NCBI RefSeq assembly: GCF_016745095.1
Contig: NZ_CP067087.1
Coordinates: forward strand, 1,352,501-1,416,500
Source: Croceicoccus sp. YJ47
GTDB taxonomy: Bacteria > Pseudomonadota > Alphaproteobacteria > Sphingomonadales > Sphingomonadaceae
DNA length: 64,000 nt
Direction: 5' to 3'
The translations under genes and the position numbers were made by a program. A model generated the notes under the pieces. It saw only the letters and a program-made list of their open reading frames with translations. It ran no database searches and was not told where the DNA came from. Shown here piece after piece: positions 9,213-18,108 of this stretch. Position 1 is the stretch's first letter. Every line of letters starts with the position of its first letter.

Positions 9213-9319
9213 TCCGGTTCGTATCCCTGCCATATCCTGATCCGGCGGTTGTATCGGCCGCGCTCTACCCTACGCGCGATGCGCGGCGCTTTCACTTGCG
9301 TCTCATGCTTTAGCAGGAC

Positions 9320-9994
9320 ATGAACCGCCCTTCCATGCCCCATTACGATCGCACTCGCCGCCCCGCCCTGCCCCTGCGCGCCCGTCCGCGCCTGCGCACC
9401 ATGTTGTCCGGTCTTGCGCTTTCACTCGCACTGGCGCTCGCCTCGTGCGGCTGGGGCGATGCGGGCGAGGGTGCGGCGGAACCGCCGCCGCTCGCCGGTG
9501 CGGCCATCGGCGGAGATTTCACGCTTATCAATAGTGAGGGGCAGACCGTCCGCTGGGCCGATTTTGCCGGGCAGTGGCGCATCGTCTATTTCGGCTACAC
9601 CTTCTGTCCCGACGTGTGCCCCGTCGATGCGCAGGCGATCGGGCAGGGCCTCACCCTGTTCGCGAAAGAGGCGCCGGACCGCGCCGAACAGGTCACGCCG
9701 ATCTTCATCACCATCGACCCGGAGCGCGACACGCCGCAAGCCGTCGGCGAATTCGTCGCCAATTTCCATCCGCGCATGGTCGGCCTGACCGGAACGGAGG
9801 AGCAGGTCGCGCAGGCAGCGGACGCCTTCGTGGTCTATCACGAAAAGGGCGCCGAATCGGCGGGTGGCGGCTATTTGATGGAGCATAGCAACGCGGCGAT
9901 GCTGTTCGATCCCGACGGCAATCCGGTCGCGCTGCTCCCCACGAACGAGGGCGCCGCCGCGGTCGCCGAAGAGCTGGCGAAATGGGTCCGGTGA
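9320..9994 (+). CDS. SCO1/SenC family copper chaperone lipoprotein
   Basis: Sco proteins deliver copper to the CuA site of cytochrome c oxidase, and an oxidase cluster lies 16 kb away. The 224-residue protein has a membrane/lipoprotein signal ending at LASC near residue 43 and a thioredoxin fold. The metal-binding CPDVC is in the segment FGYTFCPDVCPVD, and the third ligand histidine is in MEHSNAAMLFDPDG. The segment PIFITIDPERDTP is also diagnostic. It is followed by a YcgN gene in the same direction. Confidence 0.93.
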   Translation: MNRPSMPHYDRTRRPALPLRARPRLRTMLSGLALSLALALASCGWGDAGEGAAEPPPLAGAAIGGDFTLINSEGQTVRWADFAGQWRIVYFGYTFCPDVCPVDAQAIGQGLTLFAKEAPDRAEQVTPIFITIDPERDTPQAVGEFVANFHPRMVGLTGTEEQVAQAADAFVVYHEKGAESAGGGYLMEHSNAAMLFDPDGNPVALLPTNEGAAAVAEELAKWVR

Positions 9995-10026
9995 AGGGCT
10001 CTGTGACTGGCCCAGTGGAGGACCCT

Positions 10027-10509
10027 GTGACTGGCGACCTGCCGTTCTGGGAAAAACCGCTCGCCGCGCTCGACGATGCGGAGTGGGAGGCGCTGTGCGA
10101 CGGATGCGGCAATTGCTGCCTGCACAAGCTGGAGGATGCCGACACGGGCGAGATTTACCCCACCAATGTCGCCTGCCGCCTGCTCGACACGCAAAGCGCG
10201 CGGTGCACCGATTACCCCAATCGCAAGGCGAAGGTGCCCGATTGCCTGCAGTTGACCCGCGAAAAGGCGCATGAACTGCACTGGCTTCCCGACACGTGCG
10301 CCTATCGCCTGCGCGCGAATGGTGAAGCCTTGCGCGAATGGCACTATCTGATCTGCGGGGATCGCGACGCGGTCCACCGGGCGGGGATTTCCGTCGCCGG
10401 AAAGGTCATATCGGAGGATGACGCCGGCCCGATCGAGGAGCATGTCGTCATTCCCGGCTACGAACTCGTGCTCGCTCCCGATGGCGATACGGACGAGGAC
10501 GGCGAATGA
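10027..10509 (+). CDS. YcgN/UPF0260 cysteine-cluster protein
   Basis: This roughly 160-residue protein is of the YkgJ/YcgN Zn/Fe-chelating cysteine-cluster family. Conserved features are LCDGCGNCCLHKLED, YPTNVACRLLD, CTDYPNRK and VPDCLQLT. The biochemical role is unknown. The GTG at 10027 is preferred because GGAGGA sits just upstream and the protein then begins close to the usual family start (FWEKPL). A longer frame from the ATG at 9982 overlaps the sco stop and would add a low-complexity VTGPVEDPVTG leader encoded by a short direct repeat. It overlaps the next gene by ATGA. Confidence 0.85.
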   Translation: MTGDLPFWEKPLAALDDAEWEALCDGCGNCCLHKLEDADTGEIYPTNVACRLLDTQSARCTDYPNRKAKVPDCLQLTREKAHELHWLPDTCAYRLRANGEALREWHYLICGDRDAVHRAGISVAGKVISEDDAGPIEEHVVIPGYELVLAPDGDTDEDGE

Positions 10510-11267
10510 AGAGCCGCGCCCGCGCCGGGCTCAACGCCTTTCTCTCGCGCCGTGCGCCACCGGCGACGCAGATGCGCGGCACGGTGGATTTGCCCGACGG
10601 TCCCCTACCGCTCGTCGTGCGCCGTCACCCGACCGCGCGCCGGATGACCTTGCGCCTGTCGCCCGATGGGGCGGAGGCGCGGGTGAGCATTCCCCGCTTC
10701 GTCGCGCTCGACGAGGGGGTCCGATTCGCGACGGCGCGTGCCGACTGGCTCGCGGCGCAGCGGGCGAAGCTGCCGCGCGCGCTCGTCATCGCCGATGGCG
10801 GCACGCTGCCCTTTCGCGGGCGGGTTCTTCGCGTGACGCGCGATGCCGCCCGCGCCCGGCGTCCCGAGGTGGACGGGGCCGTGCTGTGGTGCGGCGGGCC
10901 GGTGGAGGGGATGGAGGGCCGTATCCGCCGCTGGCTGGAGGAGGAGGCGCTGCGGCTCATGACGGCCGACGTGGCGGATTTCTGCGCCCTGGCCGCGATC
11001 CCCGCCCCGGCCGTCAGGCTCAGCCGGGCGCAGCGCCGCTGGGGCAGCTGTGCGCGCGACGGGACCATCCGGCTCAACTGGCGGCTCGTCATGGCGGAGG
11101 ATGCAGTGCGCCGGTCCGTCGCCGCGCACGAGGTCGCGCATCTCGTGCATTTCGATCATTCACCGGCGTTTCATGCGCTCCACGCCAGGATCTTCGATGG
11201 CGATCTCGGGCATGCGAATCGCTGGCTGAGCGAGCATGGGCGCACGCTCTACGCCGCGTTCGGCTAG
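10506..11267 (+). CDS. YgjP-like M48-superfamily metallopeptidase (DUF45)
   Basis: This 253-residue cytoplasmic protein has the zinc-metallopeptidase motif HEVAHLVHFDHS near the C-terminus. It is preceded by the DUF45/YgjP signature RAQRRWGSCARDGTIRLNWRL. The N-terminal part contains the family pattern VRRHPTARRMTLRLSPDG. The HExxH pair plus the later His supply zinc ligands. The substrate is unknown. It is coupled to the YcgN gene by a 4-nt overlap. Confidence 0.88.
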   Translation: MKSRARAGLNAFLSRRAPPATQMRGTVDLPDGPLPLVVRRHPTARRMTLRLSPDGAEARVSIPRFVALDEGVRFATARADWLAAQRAKLPRALVIADGGTLPFRGRVLRVTRDAARARRPEVDGAVLWCGGPVEGMEGRIRRWLEEEALRLMTADVADFCALAAIPAPAVRLSRAQRRWGSCARDGTIRLNWRLVMAEDAVRRSVAAHEVAHLVHFDHSPAFHALHARIFDGDLGHANRWLSEHGRTLYAAFG

Positions 11268-11334
11268 GCCGGCGCATCGCGGATCACGCGGCGGGCTGGC
11301 CACGGCGCACCACAGCTCCTATCTTGGGCAGGAC

Positions 11335-11802
11335 ATGGCAGTTCAGAAAACAGGTCTTTCGCGATTTCTCTCCCTCATCAACCCGATGGGTGCGGTGCGG
11401 GATTTTCGCGGCGTTTGGATGGAGGAAAACCCGCATCGCTGGCGCTTTTTCGCGCTGGCGGCGGCGGTGACGGTCTGTATCTTCGGCACGATTTTCGGCG
11501 AAAGCTACCGGATCGAGCCGCGCGCACCCACCATCACGTACATCAACACGTTCGAGCCGGGCCGCTCCGACGCGGAGATCATCGCCTCCAATATCGAGAA
11601 TCAGAAACGCAAGGATGCGCTGCGCGCCGAACGTGCCGCGCGCGAGGAGGAGATTCGCGAGCGTTACGAAACCGTCGCCCGCGTGTCCGGCATCGACGTG
11701 GAGGAAGCCCGCCGGCAGGGCGAGCGCGAGCGCGCCATGCGCGAAGCCCGCGAGGCGGAGGCCCGCCGCCGCGCGGTAGAGCGGGTCGAAAAGAATTTCT
11801 GA
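11335..11802 (+). CDS. Small single-pass membrane protein with charged coiled-coil tail
   Basis: I do not recognise a named family. The 155-residue protein has one membrane span around residues 39-58 (RFFALAAAVTVCIFGTIFGE). A periplasmic-looking linker (PRAPTITYINTF) follows, then a very charged helical tail rich in Arg, Glu and Ala (residues about 90-155), likely a coiled coil. It ends directly at, and probably overlaps, the start of ribD. The context suggests co-transcription with ribDE, but nothing ties it to flavin synthesis. Confidence 0.8.
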   Translation: MAVQKTGLSRFLSLINPMGAVRDFRGVWMEENPHRWRFFALAAAVTVCIFGTIFGESYRIEPRAPTITYINTFEPGRSDAEIIASNIENQKRKDALRAERAAREEEIRERYETVARVSGIDVEEARRQGERERAMREAREAEARRRAVERVEKNF

Positions 11803-12769
11803 TTCCCGCTGGCTCGATGCCGCGGCGCGGCTGGCGTCACGCGCCCGCCCGCTAAGCCTTCCCAACCCCGCGGTCGGGTGCATCCTCGTGCGCCATGGCA
11901 TCGTGGTCGGGCGCGGCTGGACACAGCCGGGCGGGCGCCCCCATGCCGAGGCGATGGCCCTGCGGCAGGCCGGCGACCGTGCGCGCGGGGCGACCGCCTA
12001 TGTCACGCTGGAGCCGTGCGCACATGTCTCCACGCGCGGCCCGGCCTGCTCCGCGCTTCTGATCGCGGCGGGCGTTGCGCGCGTGGTCGTGGGATGCGAG
12101 GATCCCGATCCGCGTACCGCGGGCAAGGGGATCGCCGCGTTGAGAGCCGCGGGCATAAGCGCCGCATCATGCGCGAGCGAGGCGTCGCGCGATTCGCTTG
12201 CCGGCTATCTGATGCGCGAAGGCCGGGGGCGGCCTCTCGTCACGCTGAAACTGGCGCTGTCGCTCGACGGGTGCATCGCCATGGCCGACGGAAGCAGCCA
12301 GTGGATCACCGGCCCTGCGGCCCGCGCGCATACCCATCTGGTGCGCGCGTGCCACGATGCCATCCTGGTCGGGGGCGGCACATTGCGCGCGGATGCGCCC
12401 CGGCTCGACGTGCGGCTCCCCGGCCTCGAACGGTGCAGCCCCGTCCGATGGGTGTTGAGCCGCGGTGACGCGCCGCCCGGATGGTCGGCCCTGCGCGCGG
12501 CGGACGATCTTTCGCCGCTCCTTCCCGCGCAATATCTCATGGTCGAAGGCGGGGCCGAAACCGCCGCCGCCTTTCTTGCCGCCGGGCATGTCGACAGGCT
12601 GCTGATCTATCGCGCGCCGATCGTGATTGGCGGGGGCATGGCCGGGATCGGCGACATCGGGCTCGCCACGCTTGCCGATGCGCACGAACAATGGCGATTG
12701 CGCGACCGGCGCATGCTTGGCAAGGACACGATGGAACACTACGAACGGATCCCATGTTTACCGGCATAA
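11795..12769 (+). CDS. ribD: Riboflavin biosynthesis deaminase/reductase RibD
   Basis: RibD catalyses deamination and then side-chain reduction of the pyrimidine intermediate of riboflavin synthesis. The N-terminal deaminase has PNPAVGC, GGRPHAEAMAL and the zinc motif around TLEPCAH...CSALL. The C-terminal reductase starts near LVTLKLALSLDGCIA and includes GGGTLRADAP and VEGGAETAAAF. The first normal start codon in frame is GTG 11888, but that would delete PNPAVGC. The only start-like codon upstream of the motif at the expected position is ATT at 11795, overlapping the previous stop in the pattern ATTTCTGA. It probably represents an ATG changed by one base, or a rare ATT start. The 3' end overlaps ribE. 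Confidence 0.88.
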   Translation: MSDSRWLDAAARLASRARPLSLPNPAVGCILVRHGIVVGRGWTQPGGRPHAEAMALRQAGDRARGATAYVTLEPCAHVSTRGPACSALLIAAGVARVVVGCEDPDPRTAGKGIAALRAAGISAASCASEASRDSLAGYLMREGRGRPLVTLKLALSLDGCIAMADGSSQWITGPAARAHTHLVRACHDAILVGGGTLRADAPRLDVRLPGLERCSPVRWVLSRGDAPPGWSALRAADDLSPLLPAQYLMVEGGAETAAAFLAAGHVDRLLIYRAPIVIGGGMAGIGDIGLATLADAHEQWRLRDRRMLGKDTMEHYERIPCLPA

Positions 12770-13378
12770 CCACAGCAATCGGCACGGTCGCCCGCGTTTC
12801 GCGCGATGGCGGCGATACGCGGCTCACCGTCGCGTGCTCCTTCGACCCCTCCGACATGGCGATCGGTGCGTCCATCGCCTGTTCCGGCGTCTGCCTGACC
12901 GTGGTGGATCGCGGCGGGGCGCCGGGCGATGCGTGGTTCGCGCTCGACGTGTCGGACGAAACGATTTCGCGCACCGCGCCCGGACAATGGCGCGAAGGGG
13001 CGCGGCTCAATCTGGAGCAGGCGCTGAAACTCGGGGACGAGCTGGGCGGGCATATCGTGACCGGCCATGTCGATGCGGTCGGCACCGTCGCCGTGCGCGA
13101 GGAACGCGCCGGCTCCCATCCATTTCGAGATCGACGCCCCGCGCGACATCGCCGCCTATATCGCAGGCAAAGGCTCGATCACGGTCGATGGTGTCTCGCT
13201 CACCGTGAACGCGGTGGAGGATTTGCCGAATGGCGTGGCGCGGTTCGCGCTCAACATCATTCCGCACACGGCCGAGGTCACGACGCTGGGCGCGCGGGAG
13301 CCGGGCGACGGCGTCAATCTGGAGATCGACGTCCTCGCCCGCTACCTGCGCCGGATGCAGTCGCTGCGCGAAGCTTAA
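12754..13378 (+). pseudogene. ribE: Riboflavin synthase alpha chain, single frameshift
   Basis: Riboflavin synthase dismutates lumazine to riboflavin. The N-terminal half starts MFTGITTAIGTV and contains GASIACSGVCLTVV, LNLEQALKLGDELGG and HIVTGHVDAVG. The second half (HFEIDAPRDIAAYIAGKGSI, VDGVSLTVN, FALNIIPHTAEVTTL, VNLEIDVLARYL) is in the next frame, shifted by one base between about 13105 and 13125. Removing one base gives a protein of about 207 residues, the usual length. As written the frame is broken, which would be surprising for an essential enzyme unless the cell imports riboflavin. The start overlaps the ribD end, so the genes form one operon. Confidence 0.9.
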
Positions 13379-14553
13379 CCGCTCACCTTTGCAAGCGCGG
13401 CGATGAACCGGTCGATATTGCCGAGCGTCAGCCCGGCGATATTGATGCGCCCCGAACCCGCCATGTAAACGGCGTGATCCTTGCGCAGGGCCTGAATCTG
13501 ATCCTTGTCGAGCGGCAGCATCGCGAACAGGCCATGCTGCTGCGCCAGCGGGGTGAGGTCGACCGAACCGGCGGTCCCCGCCTCGGCCAGGCGCGCGCGC
13601 ACCTGCAGCATCCGGCGGCGCATGCCCGCAAGCTCGTCCAGCCATTCGCCGCGCAGCGTATCGTCGGCGACGATCTCGCGCACCACCGAACCGCCGTGAT
13701 CGGGCGGCATGGACCATGTGGCGCGGGCAAAGGACGCGGCATTCGACATGATCCGCGGCAGGTGATCCGCCTCGGCCGCCTGTACGTAGACGGCGCCGAC
13801 ACGGTCGCGATAAAGGCCGAAATTCTTGTCGCAGCTATAGGCGAGCAGGGCTTCGGGCACGGCCTTCATCACGATGCGCACGCCCTGCGCATCCTCGTCC
13901 AGCCCCTCGCCCAGCCCCTGATACGCGAGGTCGAGGATGGGCAGGATGCCTTTTTCGGCAATTATGGCGGCGATCTCGTGCCATTGATCGACCGTGTAAT
14001 CGATACCGGTCGGATTGTGACAGCACCCGTGGAGCAGGAACGCATCGCCGGCGTCCGCCTTCGCGATCGCATCCTTGAGCGCGTCCATGTCGGTGGCGCC
14101 ATCGGCGGCGTGATTGAAGGTCGCGGCCTCCATGCCGATGTCCTTCAGGATCTGCGCATGGTTCGGCCAGCTCGGCGTGCCCATCCACACGCGCTTCGCC
14201 CCCGCCGCCTGCGCCAGCGCCACGGCGAGCCGCACGCCGCCGGTGCCGCCCGGCGTCTGCATGCCGTCGATGCGGTCGCTCTTCGCCATGTCATCGCCCA
14301 GGATGATCGGCATCAGGCAGCGCACGAAATCCATGCAGCCTTCGGGGCCGAGGTAAGCCTTAGAATCCTGCCGCTCGACCAGATCCCTTTCCGCGCCCTT
14401 CACCGCCGCGAACACGGGCGTCGCGCCATCGTCGGTGCGATAGACGCCGACGCCGAGGTCGATCTTCTCCTTGCGCGGATCGGCGGCATACATCTTGATC
14501 AGCGCCAGAAGCGCATCGGGCGACTGTTCGGGAAGATCGGCAAGCATCGGCAT
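13375..14553 (-). CDS. Aromatic/aspartate aminotransferase (class I, PLP)
   Basis: This 392-residue fold-type I aminotransferase is of the aspartate/tyrosine (TyrB/AspC) group. It has the N-terminal signature KIDLGVGVYRTDDG, the HGCCHNPTG segment typical of this family and DLAYQGLGEGLDEDA. The PLP-binding lysine is in SCDKNFGLYRDRVG, and GRINIAGL lies near the C-terminus. It is predicted to interconvert aromatic or acidic amino acids and 2-oxo acids in the cytoplasm. It is convergent with ribE and overlaps its stop by 4 nt. The exact substrate preference cannot be read from sequence. Confidence 0.93.
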   Translation of the reverse strand: MPMLADLPEQSPDALLALIKMYAADPRKEKIDLGVGVYRTDDGATPVFAAVKGAERDLVERQDSKAYLGPEGCMDFVRCLMPIILGDDMAKSDRIDGMQTPGGTGGVRLAVALAQAAGAKRVWMGTPSWPNHAQILKDIGMEAATFNHAADGATDMDALKDAIAKADAGDAFLLHGCCHNPTGIDYTVDQWHEIAAIIAEKGILPILDLAYQGLGEGLDEDAQGVRIVMKAVPEALLAYSCDKNFGLYRDRVGAVYVQAAEADHLPRIMSNAASFARATWSMPPDHGGSVVREIVADDTLRGEWLDELAGMRRRMLQVRARLAEAGTAGSVDLTPLAQQHGLFAMLPLDKDQIQALRKDHAVYMAGSGRINIAGLTLGNIDRFIAALAKVSG

Positions 14554-14668
14554 GGGTCACATCTCGCGGTCTGAACGAAGCGCGCATCGGGCGCCGGGTC
14601 GCCGTCTCATGCCGACCGCGGGACCGCGGGGCAAGCCTCAAGCGCCATCAATTTTTATTGGGGCGGTG

Positions 14669-15550
14669 TTAGAACGGGAACCAGCGATGCTTTTTGGAAA
14701 AGCGCAGATAGCCCGCATTGATCCCGAGCCTGACGCCTACGCCCATGCGAATGGGAATCAGCACGACATCGCCCTTGCGGACATAGCTCGCGTTGAAGCC
14801 GCCCACGACATAGGCCTGCCCCTCGCCAGCGGGATAGCGCTCGTAGAGATCCTCGCTGTCCCACAGATTATAGACGAGGATGAAGGTGGAGCCGGCATTG
14901 GCGCCCGCGTCGAACCCGATCGACGGCCCGGTCCAGTAGACCGGCTTCTCGCCCTCGACCTTGTGATACATCGTGCCTTCGCCATAGCGCAGTCCGACGG
15001 CAAAGGCGCCGCCCGCCTCGCGCCCGGTGATATAGGCGTTGGGCTCGCCCTGCTTGCTCAGGATCTCCTCGACCAGCTTGGCCAGCCCTTCGGCACCGCT
15101 GCCAAAGGCGCGCTCCGCCGCGCCGAGCACGTCGTCACGCTGATAGGTGGTGGCAGCCTGCGGCGCGGCGGCGGGCGGCGTCGCGGGAGCCGGCTGCGGT
15201 CCGGGCGCGGTCGGCGCGGGGGAGGGCACGGTCGCGGGCTCTTCGCTGGGATAGACATAGTCCGACGCCGGCGGGGCCGCATACGGATCGGCATAGGGGT
15301 CGCCCGCCACGGGCGGCAATTCGCCTTGCGCTCCGGGCGCGGCGGACTGCGGCGCCGGGGACCGGGGCGCGGGTTGCGGCTGCTCCAGATCGCCGTCGAT
15401 CGCGCGATTGGGGTCGATGGTGGTGATCTGCGCCTGCGCCGTGCCGGCAAGACACAGCGCCATCGCCGCCACAGGCAGCGTTGCGGCGCGAAGCCATGGC
15501 CCCGACACCCGATACGATTGACCCGAAAAGCGTTGCATAAACCGTCCCAT
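14669..15550 (-). CDS. EipA-like DUF1134 envelope protein
   Basis: This protein is about 293 residues from the ATG at 15550; an upstream in-frame start at 15634 is less likely. A signal peptide (LRAATLPVAAMALCLAGTAQAQ) is followed by a long Pro/Ala-rich low-complexity linker. The C-terminal DUF1134 domain begins near YQRDDVLGAAERAFG and contains GEPNAYITGREAGGAF, YWTGPSIGFDAGANAG and KGDVVLIPIRMGVGVRLG. The family (EipA in Brucella) is a periplasmic envelope-integrity factor of Alphaproteobacteria. It lies just before tRNA-Ser on the opposite strand. Confidence 0.88.
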   Translation of the reverse strand: MGRFMQRFSGQSYRVSGPWLRAATLPVAAMALCLAGTAQAQITTIDPNRAIDGDLEQPQPAPRSPAPQSAAPGAQGELPPVAGDPYADPYAAPPASDYVYPSEEPATVPSPAPTAPGPQPAPATPPAAAPQAATTYQRDDVLGAAERAFGSGAEGLAKLVEEILSKQGEPNAYITGREAGGAFAVGLRYGEGTMYHKVEGEKPVYWTGPSIGFDAGANAGSTFILVYNLWDSEDLYERYPAGEGQAYVVGGFNASYVRKGDVVLIPIRMGVGVRLGINAGYLRFSKKHRWFPF

Positions 15551-15767
15551 TGTCGTTTCCCGTCTGCTGCGGCGCAGTCCATCGACCGCCGCGCGCCTGC
15601 CGTGTCGAGTGCGCGATTGCACGCCCGATGGCAAGTCCGCATGCCCCGCGCAAATGGCATCGGGCGCCCTGAACCGACGGTTAATTCGCGGCCCTTCGCG
15701 GCGATACGGCTTTTTGCAACGGCGCCCTCTTGAAGCGACCGACGGACCTCGTTATAGGGCGCGGTTC

Positions 15768-15860
15768 CGGAGACGTGGGTGAGTGGCTGAAACCAGTTCC
15801 CTGCTAAGGAACCATACTCTTTATCGGGTATCGAGGGTTCGAATCCCTCCGTCTCCGCCA
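15768..15860 (+). tRNA. tRNA-Ser (anticodon GCU)
   Basis: The acceptor arm GGAGACG pairs with CGTCTCC at 15850-15856. A discriminator G and encoded CCA follow. The anticodon loop CTGCTAA gives GCU, and a long variable arm typical of tRNA-Ser follows. The T arm is GAGGGTTCGAATCCCTC. Confidence 0.97.
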
Positions 15861-15861
15861 C

Positions 15862-15878
15862 CGGCCTTTGCAAGGCCG
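15862..15878 (+). terminator. Short hairpin after tRNA-Ser
   Basis: A perfect 7-bp stem CGGCCTT/AAGGCCG with loop TGC begins two bases after the encoded CCA. There is no T-run, so it may be a processing or weak termination signal. The 15879-16127 stretch downstream shows no gene I can support. Confidence 0.4.
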
Positions 15879-16127
15879 TCCAACATCACTCACAATCGCG
15901 CGGGATGCTTCCCAATTCGGTGGGGCCGGTCCGCAATCGCTCGGTCCGGTTCGGCGCCTTGGCCATCAGACGCCTGTAAGGGTGAGACAGGTCGGGGGTA
16001 AGCCGCGATCCCGGCTCGCAAGCCGCACAATGCCCGGCCTCCTGTATTGTCACGCGACGTGCCTCGCCACTCTGGCGCCGCGATGGCGCACCCGCGCGAA
16101 ATGGCATCCTCCCAAGGTGGCGAACCG

Positions 16128-17405
16128 CTAGGCGGGTGATGCGTCACGCCGGATCGGGACGATGCGCGCGTAGGTCAGACACCGCCACACCCATTCGAGC
16201 GGACCGAAGCAATAGCGCGCCAGCCAGGCCGGCGACCAGGCCAGCATGATCGCCCAGGTCAGCACCACCACCCCATAGAGCGCCGGCCGGGTCAGTTCGC
16301 CGAACAGGCCCAGCGCCCAGCCATGGAACACGAACAGCATCAGGATCGAGGTGCCCAGATAGTTCGAGAATGCCATCCGTCCCGCCGCGGAAATGCGGAA
16401 GCCAAGCCAGCCGGTCGCGCGTGACCCCCACAGCGACAGCAGCGCCGCCAGCCCCAGCACCATCGGCAGGCGCGGCAGGGCCGACGTCCCGTCGAATGAC
16501 CAGACCGCACCCATATAGCTGAGCCCCTCGGCATAATTCCAGAGCCCGATCGCGAGCGTTCCGGCAAGGCCGACGAGCAATCCGACCCACCCCCAAAGCG
16601 ACTGCCGACGCGGATCGAGCCGCCCGTCGAAAAGACCGAGGCGGTAAAGCGCCATGCCGATCAACATCATGGGGATCGCCTCGAGCCCGTTCTGCACCCA
16701 CGACAGCAGCGGCTGCGCCCCGTGTTCGGTGACATTGTGCAGGACCCAACCGCCATAATCGCCCGCCCGGATCAACGCGCTTTCGATGCGGGAATCGGCG
16801 ATCCCGGCGTCGCGCATTGCGGCGGCGAGATCCCCTGTTCCATCCCGAACCGGGGCGATCCGTCCGGATGCGGCCGCGTACACCCGCCCCAGAACCACGG
16901 TGTCCTTCACCGCGCCCAGCACATAGACCACGATGCCGACCCACAGCTGCGTCCGGGGCCGCCATCGCGCGCAGAGCAGCGCGATGAGCCCGCAGGTCGC
17001 GTAAATCGCCAGGATGTCGCCCTTCGACAGAAAGAGGAAATGCCCATAGCCGAACAGGAAAAGTCAGCCGAGGCGGCGTGCCTGCAGCCAGCGCCCCTTC
17101 CCGCGTGCCCGTGCCCGGTCGAGGAACAGGATCATCCCTGCGCCGAACAGCAGGGTGAAGAGGCCGCGCATCTTGCCGTCGATCACCGTGAACTGCACGA
17201 CCCAGAGCCAGTCCGAAAGCGGGCCGTGTTCGGTCATGAAACCGCCCGGCCAGAGATAGGCGATCTGCGGCTGCCCGAACGCAATGATATTGGCGGCAAG
17301 GATGCCCATCACCGCAATGCCGCGCATGAAGTCGAGGCTCGCCAGCCGTTCTTGCCCCGTGGCCGGGGTGGGTCCGACGCACGGCGCGATCCGGTCTTCG
17401 ATCAT
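16128..17405 (-). pseudogene. DUF418 (YeiB-like) multi-pass membrane protein with an in-frame TGA
   Basis: The DUF418 family comprises inner membrane proteins of unknown transport or enzymatic role. The N-terminal half starts MIEDRIAPC and has the family segments LASLDFMRGIAVMGILAAN and GLFTLLFGAGMILFLDRA. At 17064-17066 the same frame reads TGA after QARRLG. It then continues as LFLFGYGHFLFLSKGDILAIYA, where most homologues have a Trp (TGG) at the stop position. The C-terminal half (GWLGFRISAAGRMAFSNYLG to WVWRCLTYARI) is intact. One base change restores about 425 codons. The downstream fragment has its own possible start at 16931, so a split product is conceivable but unlikely to work. Confidence 0.85.
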
Positions 17406-17475
17406 GATGGCCTCTCCTCGTTGTCTCCTCGTTCCGTGCCCACTGGGCCGCCGGGAGAGATTGGCTTGAACCGGC

Positions 17476-18108
17476 CTAGGCCACGGCAACATCCTCGCCA
17501 TCATGCCACCGGCGCAGCAAGGCGATCGACAGCATCTCCGCGCACAGGGCGAGCACGGGCAGCACCACGCAGGTGAAATCCGCGACCACGATGGCGGCAA
17601 AAAGCGCCAGCGTGACCGTGGCGGCTGCGCCGGCCCGCTGAATGGCGGCAGCCCTGTCCCAGTCGGCTTCGACCACGAACCAGGCGACCAGCATCAGACC
17701 GCCCACCCGCAGCAGCAGAATGGTCGCCAACCACGGAACGGCGAAGGCGTTGCCCGCGTGAATGGTCGCCGGCAGGACCGTCGGCACCTTCGCGAAACGG
17801 GCAATGCCGTCCGCGTAGGGAGGCTCGACCCAAGGATAGCCCGACCACAACCCGGCCAGCAGGACCGCCGCCGCGGGCAGGATCAGCCCGAGCGCGAACG
17901 TGTAGCGTGACAGGGCAAGACGGCCCTCGTGATGGGCCGGCAATTCCCGCCACGCGGTCGCGAGGCAACCGAATGCGAACGACAGGCCCTCGCCGGCCTG
18001 CGCCGCCATGGTGAATTCGGCACGCATGGCCGCGGCCCAGTCGCGGCGATGCGGGCCCAGACCCGCCAAAGCGAGCGTCATGAGCGCGCGGGCGATCCCG
18101 CCGCTCAT
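17476..18108 (-). CDS. Multi-pass membrane protein encoded with a PadR regulator
   Basis: This 210-residue protein has a cytoplasmic N-terminal segment (HRRDWAAAMRAEF, then CLATAWREL). That pattern recurs in membrane proteins paired with PadR regulators. About four membrane spans follow (for example FALGLILPAAAVLLAGLW and VTLALFAAIVVADFTCVVL). Its start overlaps the padR stop by 4 nt, so it is almost certainly controlled by that regulator. The function is unknown. Confidence 0.8.
   Translation of the reverse strand: MSGGIARALMTLALAGLGPHRRDWAAAMRAEFTMAAQAGEGLSFAFGCLATAWRELPAHHEGRLALSRYTFALGLILPAAAVLLAGLWSGYPWVEPPYADGIARFAKVPTVLPATIHAGNAFAVPWLATILLLRVGGLMLVAWFVVEADWDRAAAIQRAGAAATVTLALFAAIVVADFTCVVLPVLALCAEMLSIALLRRWHDGEDVAVA

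Noticed and set aside
13126-14574. Continuation of the first ribE frame into a 697-codon frame across the aminotransferase
   Set aside because: After the ribE frameshift the frame runs antisense to the aminotransferase and loses homology to any protein.
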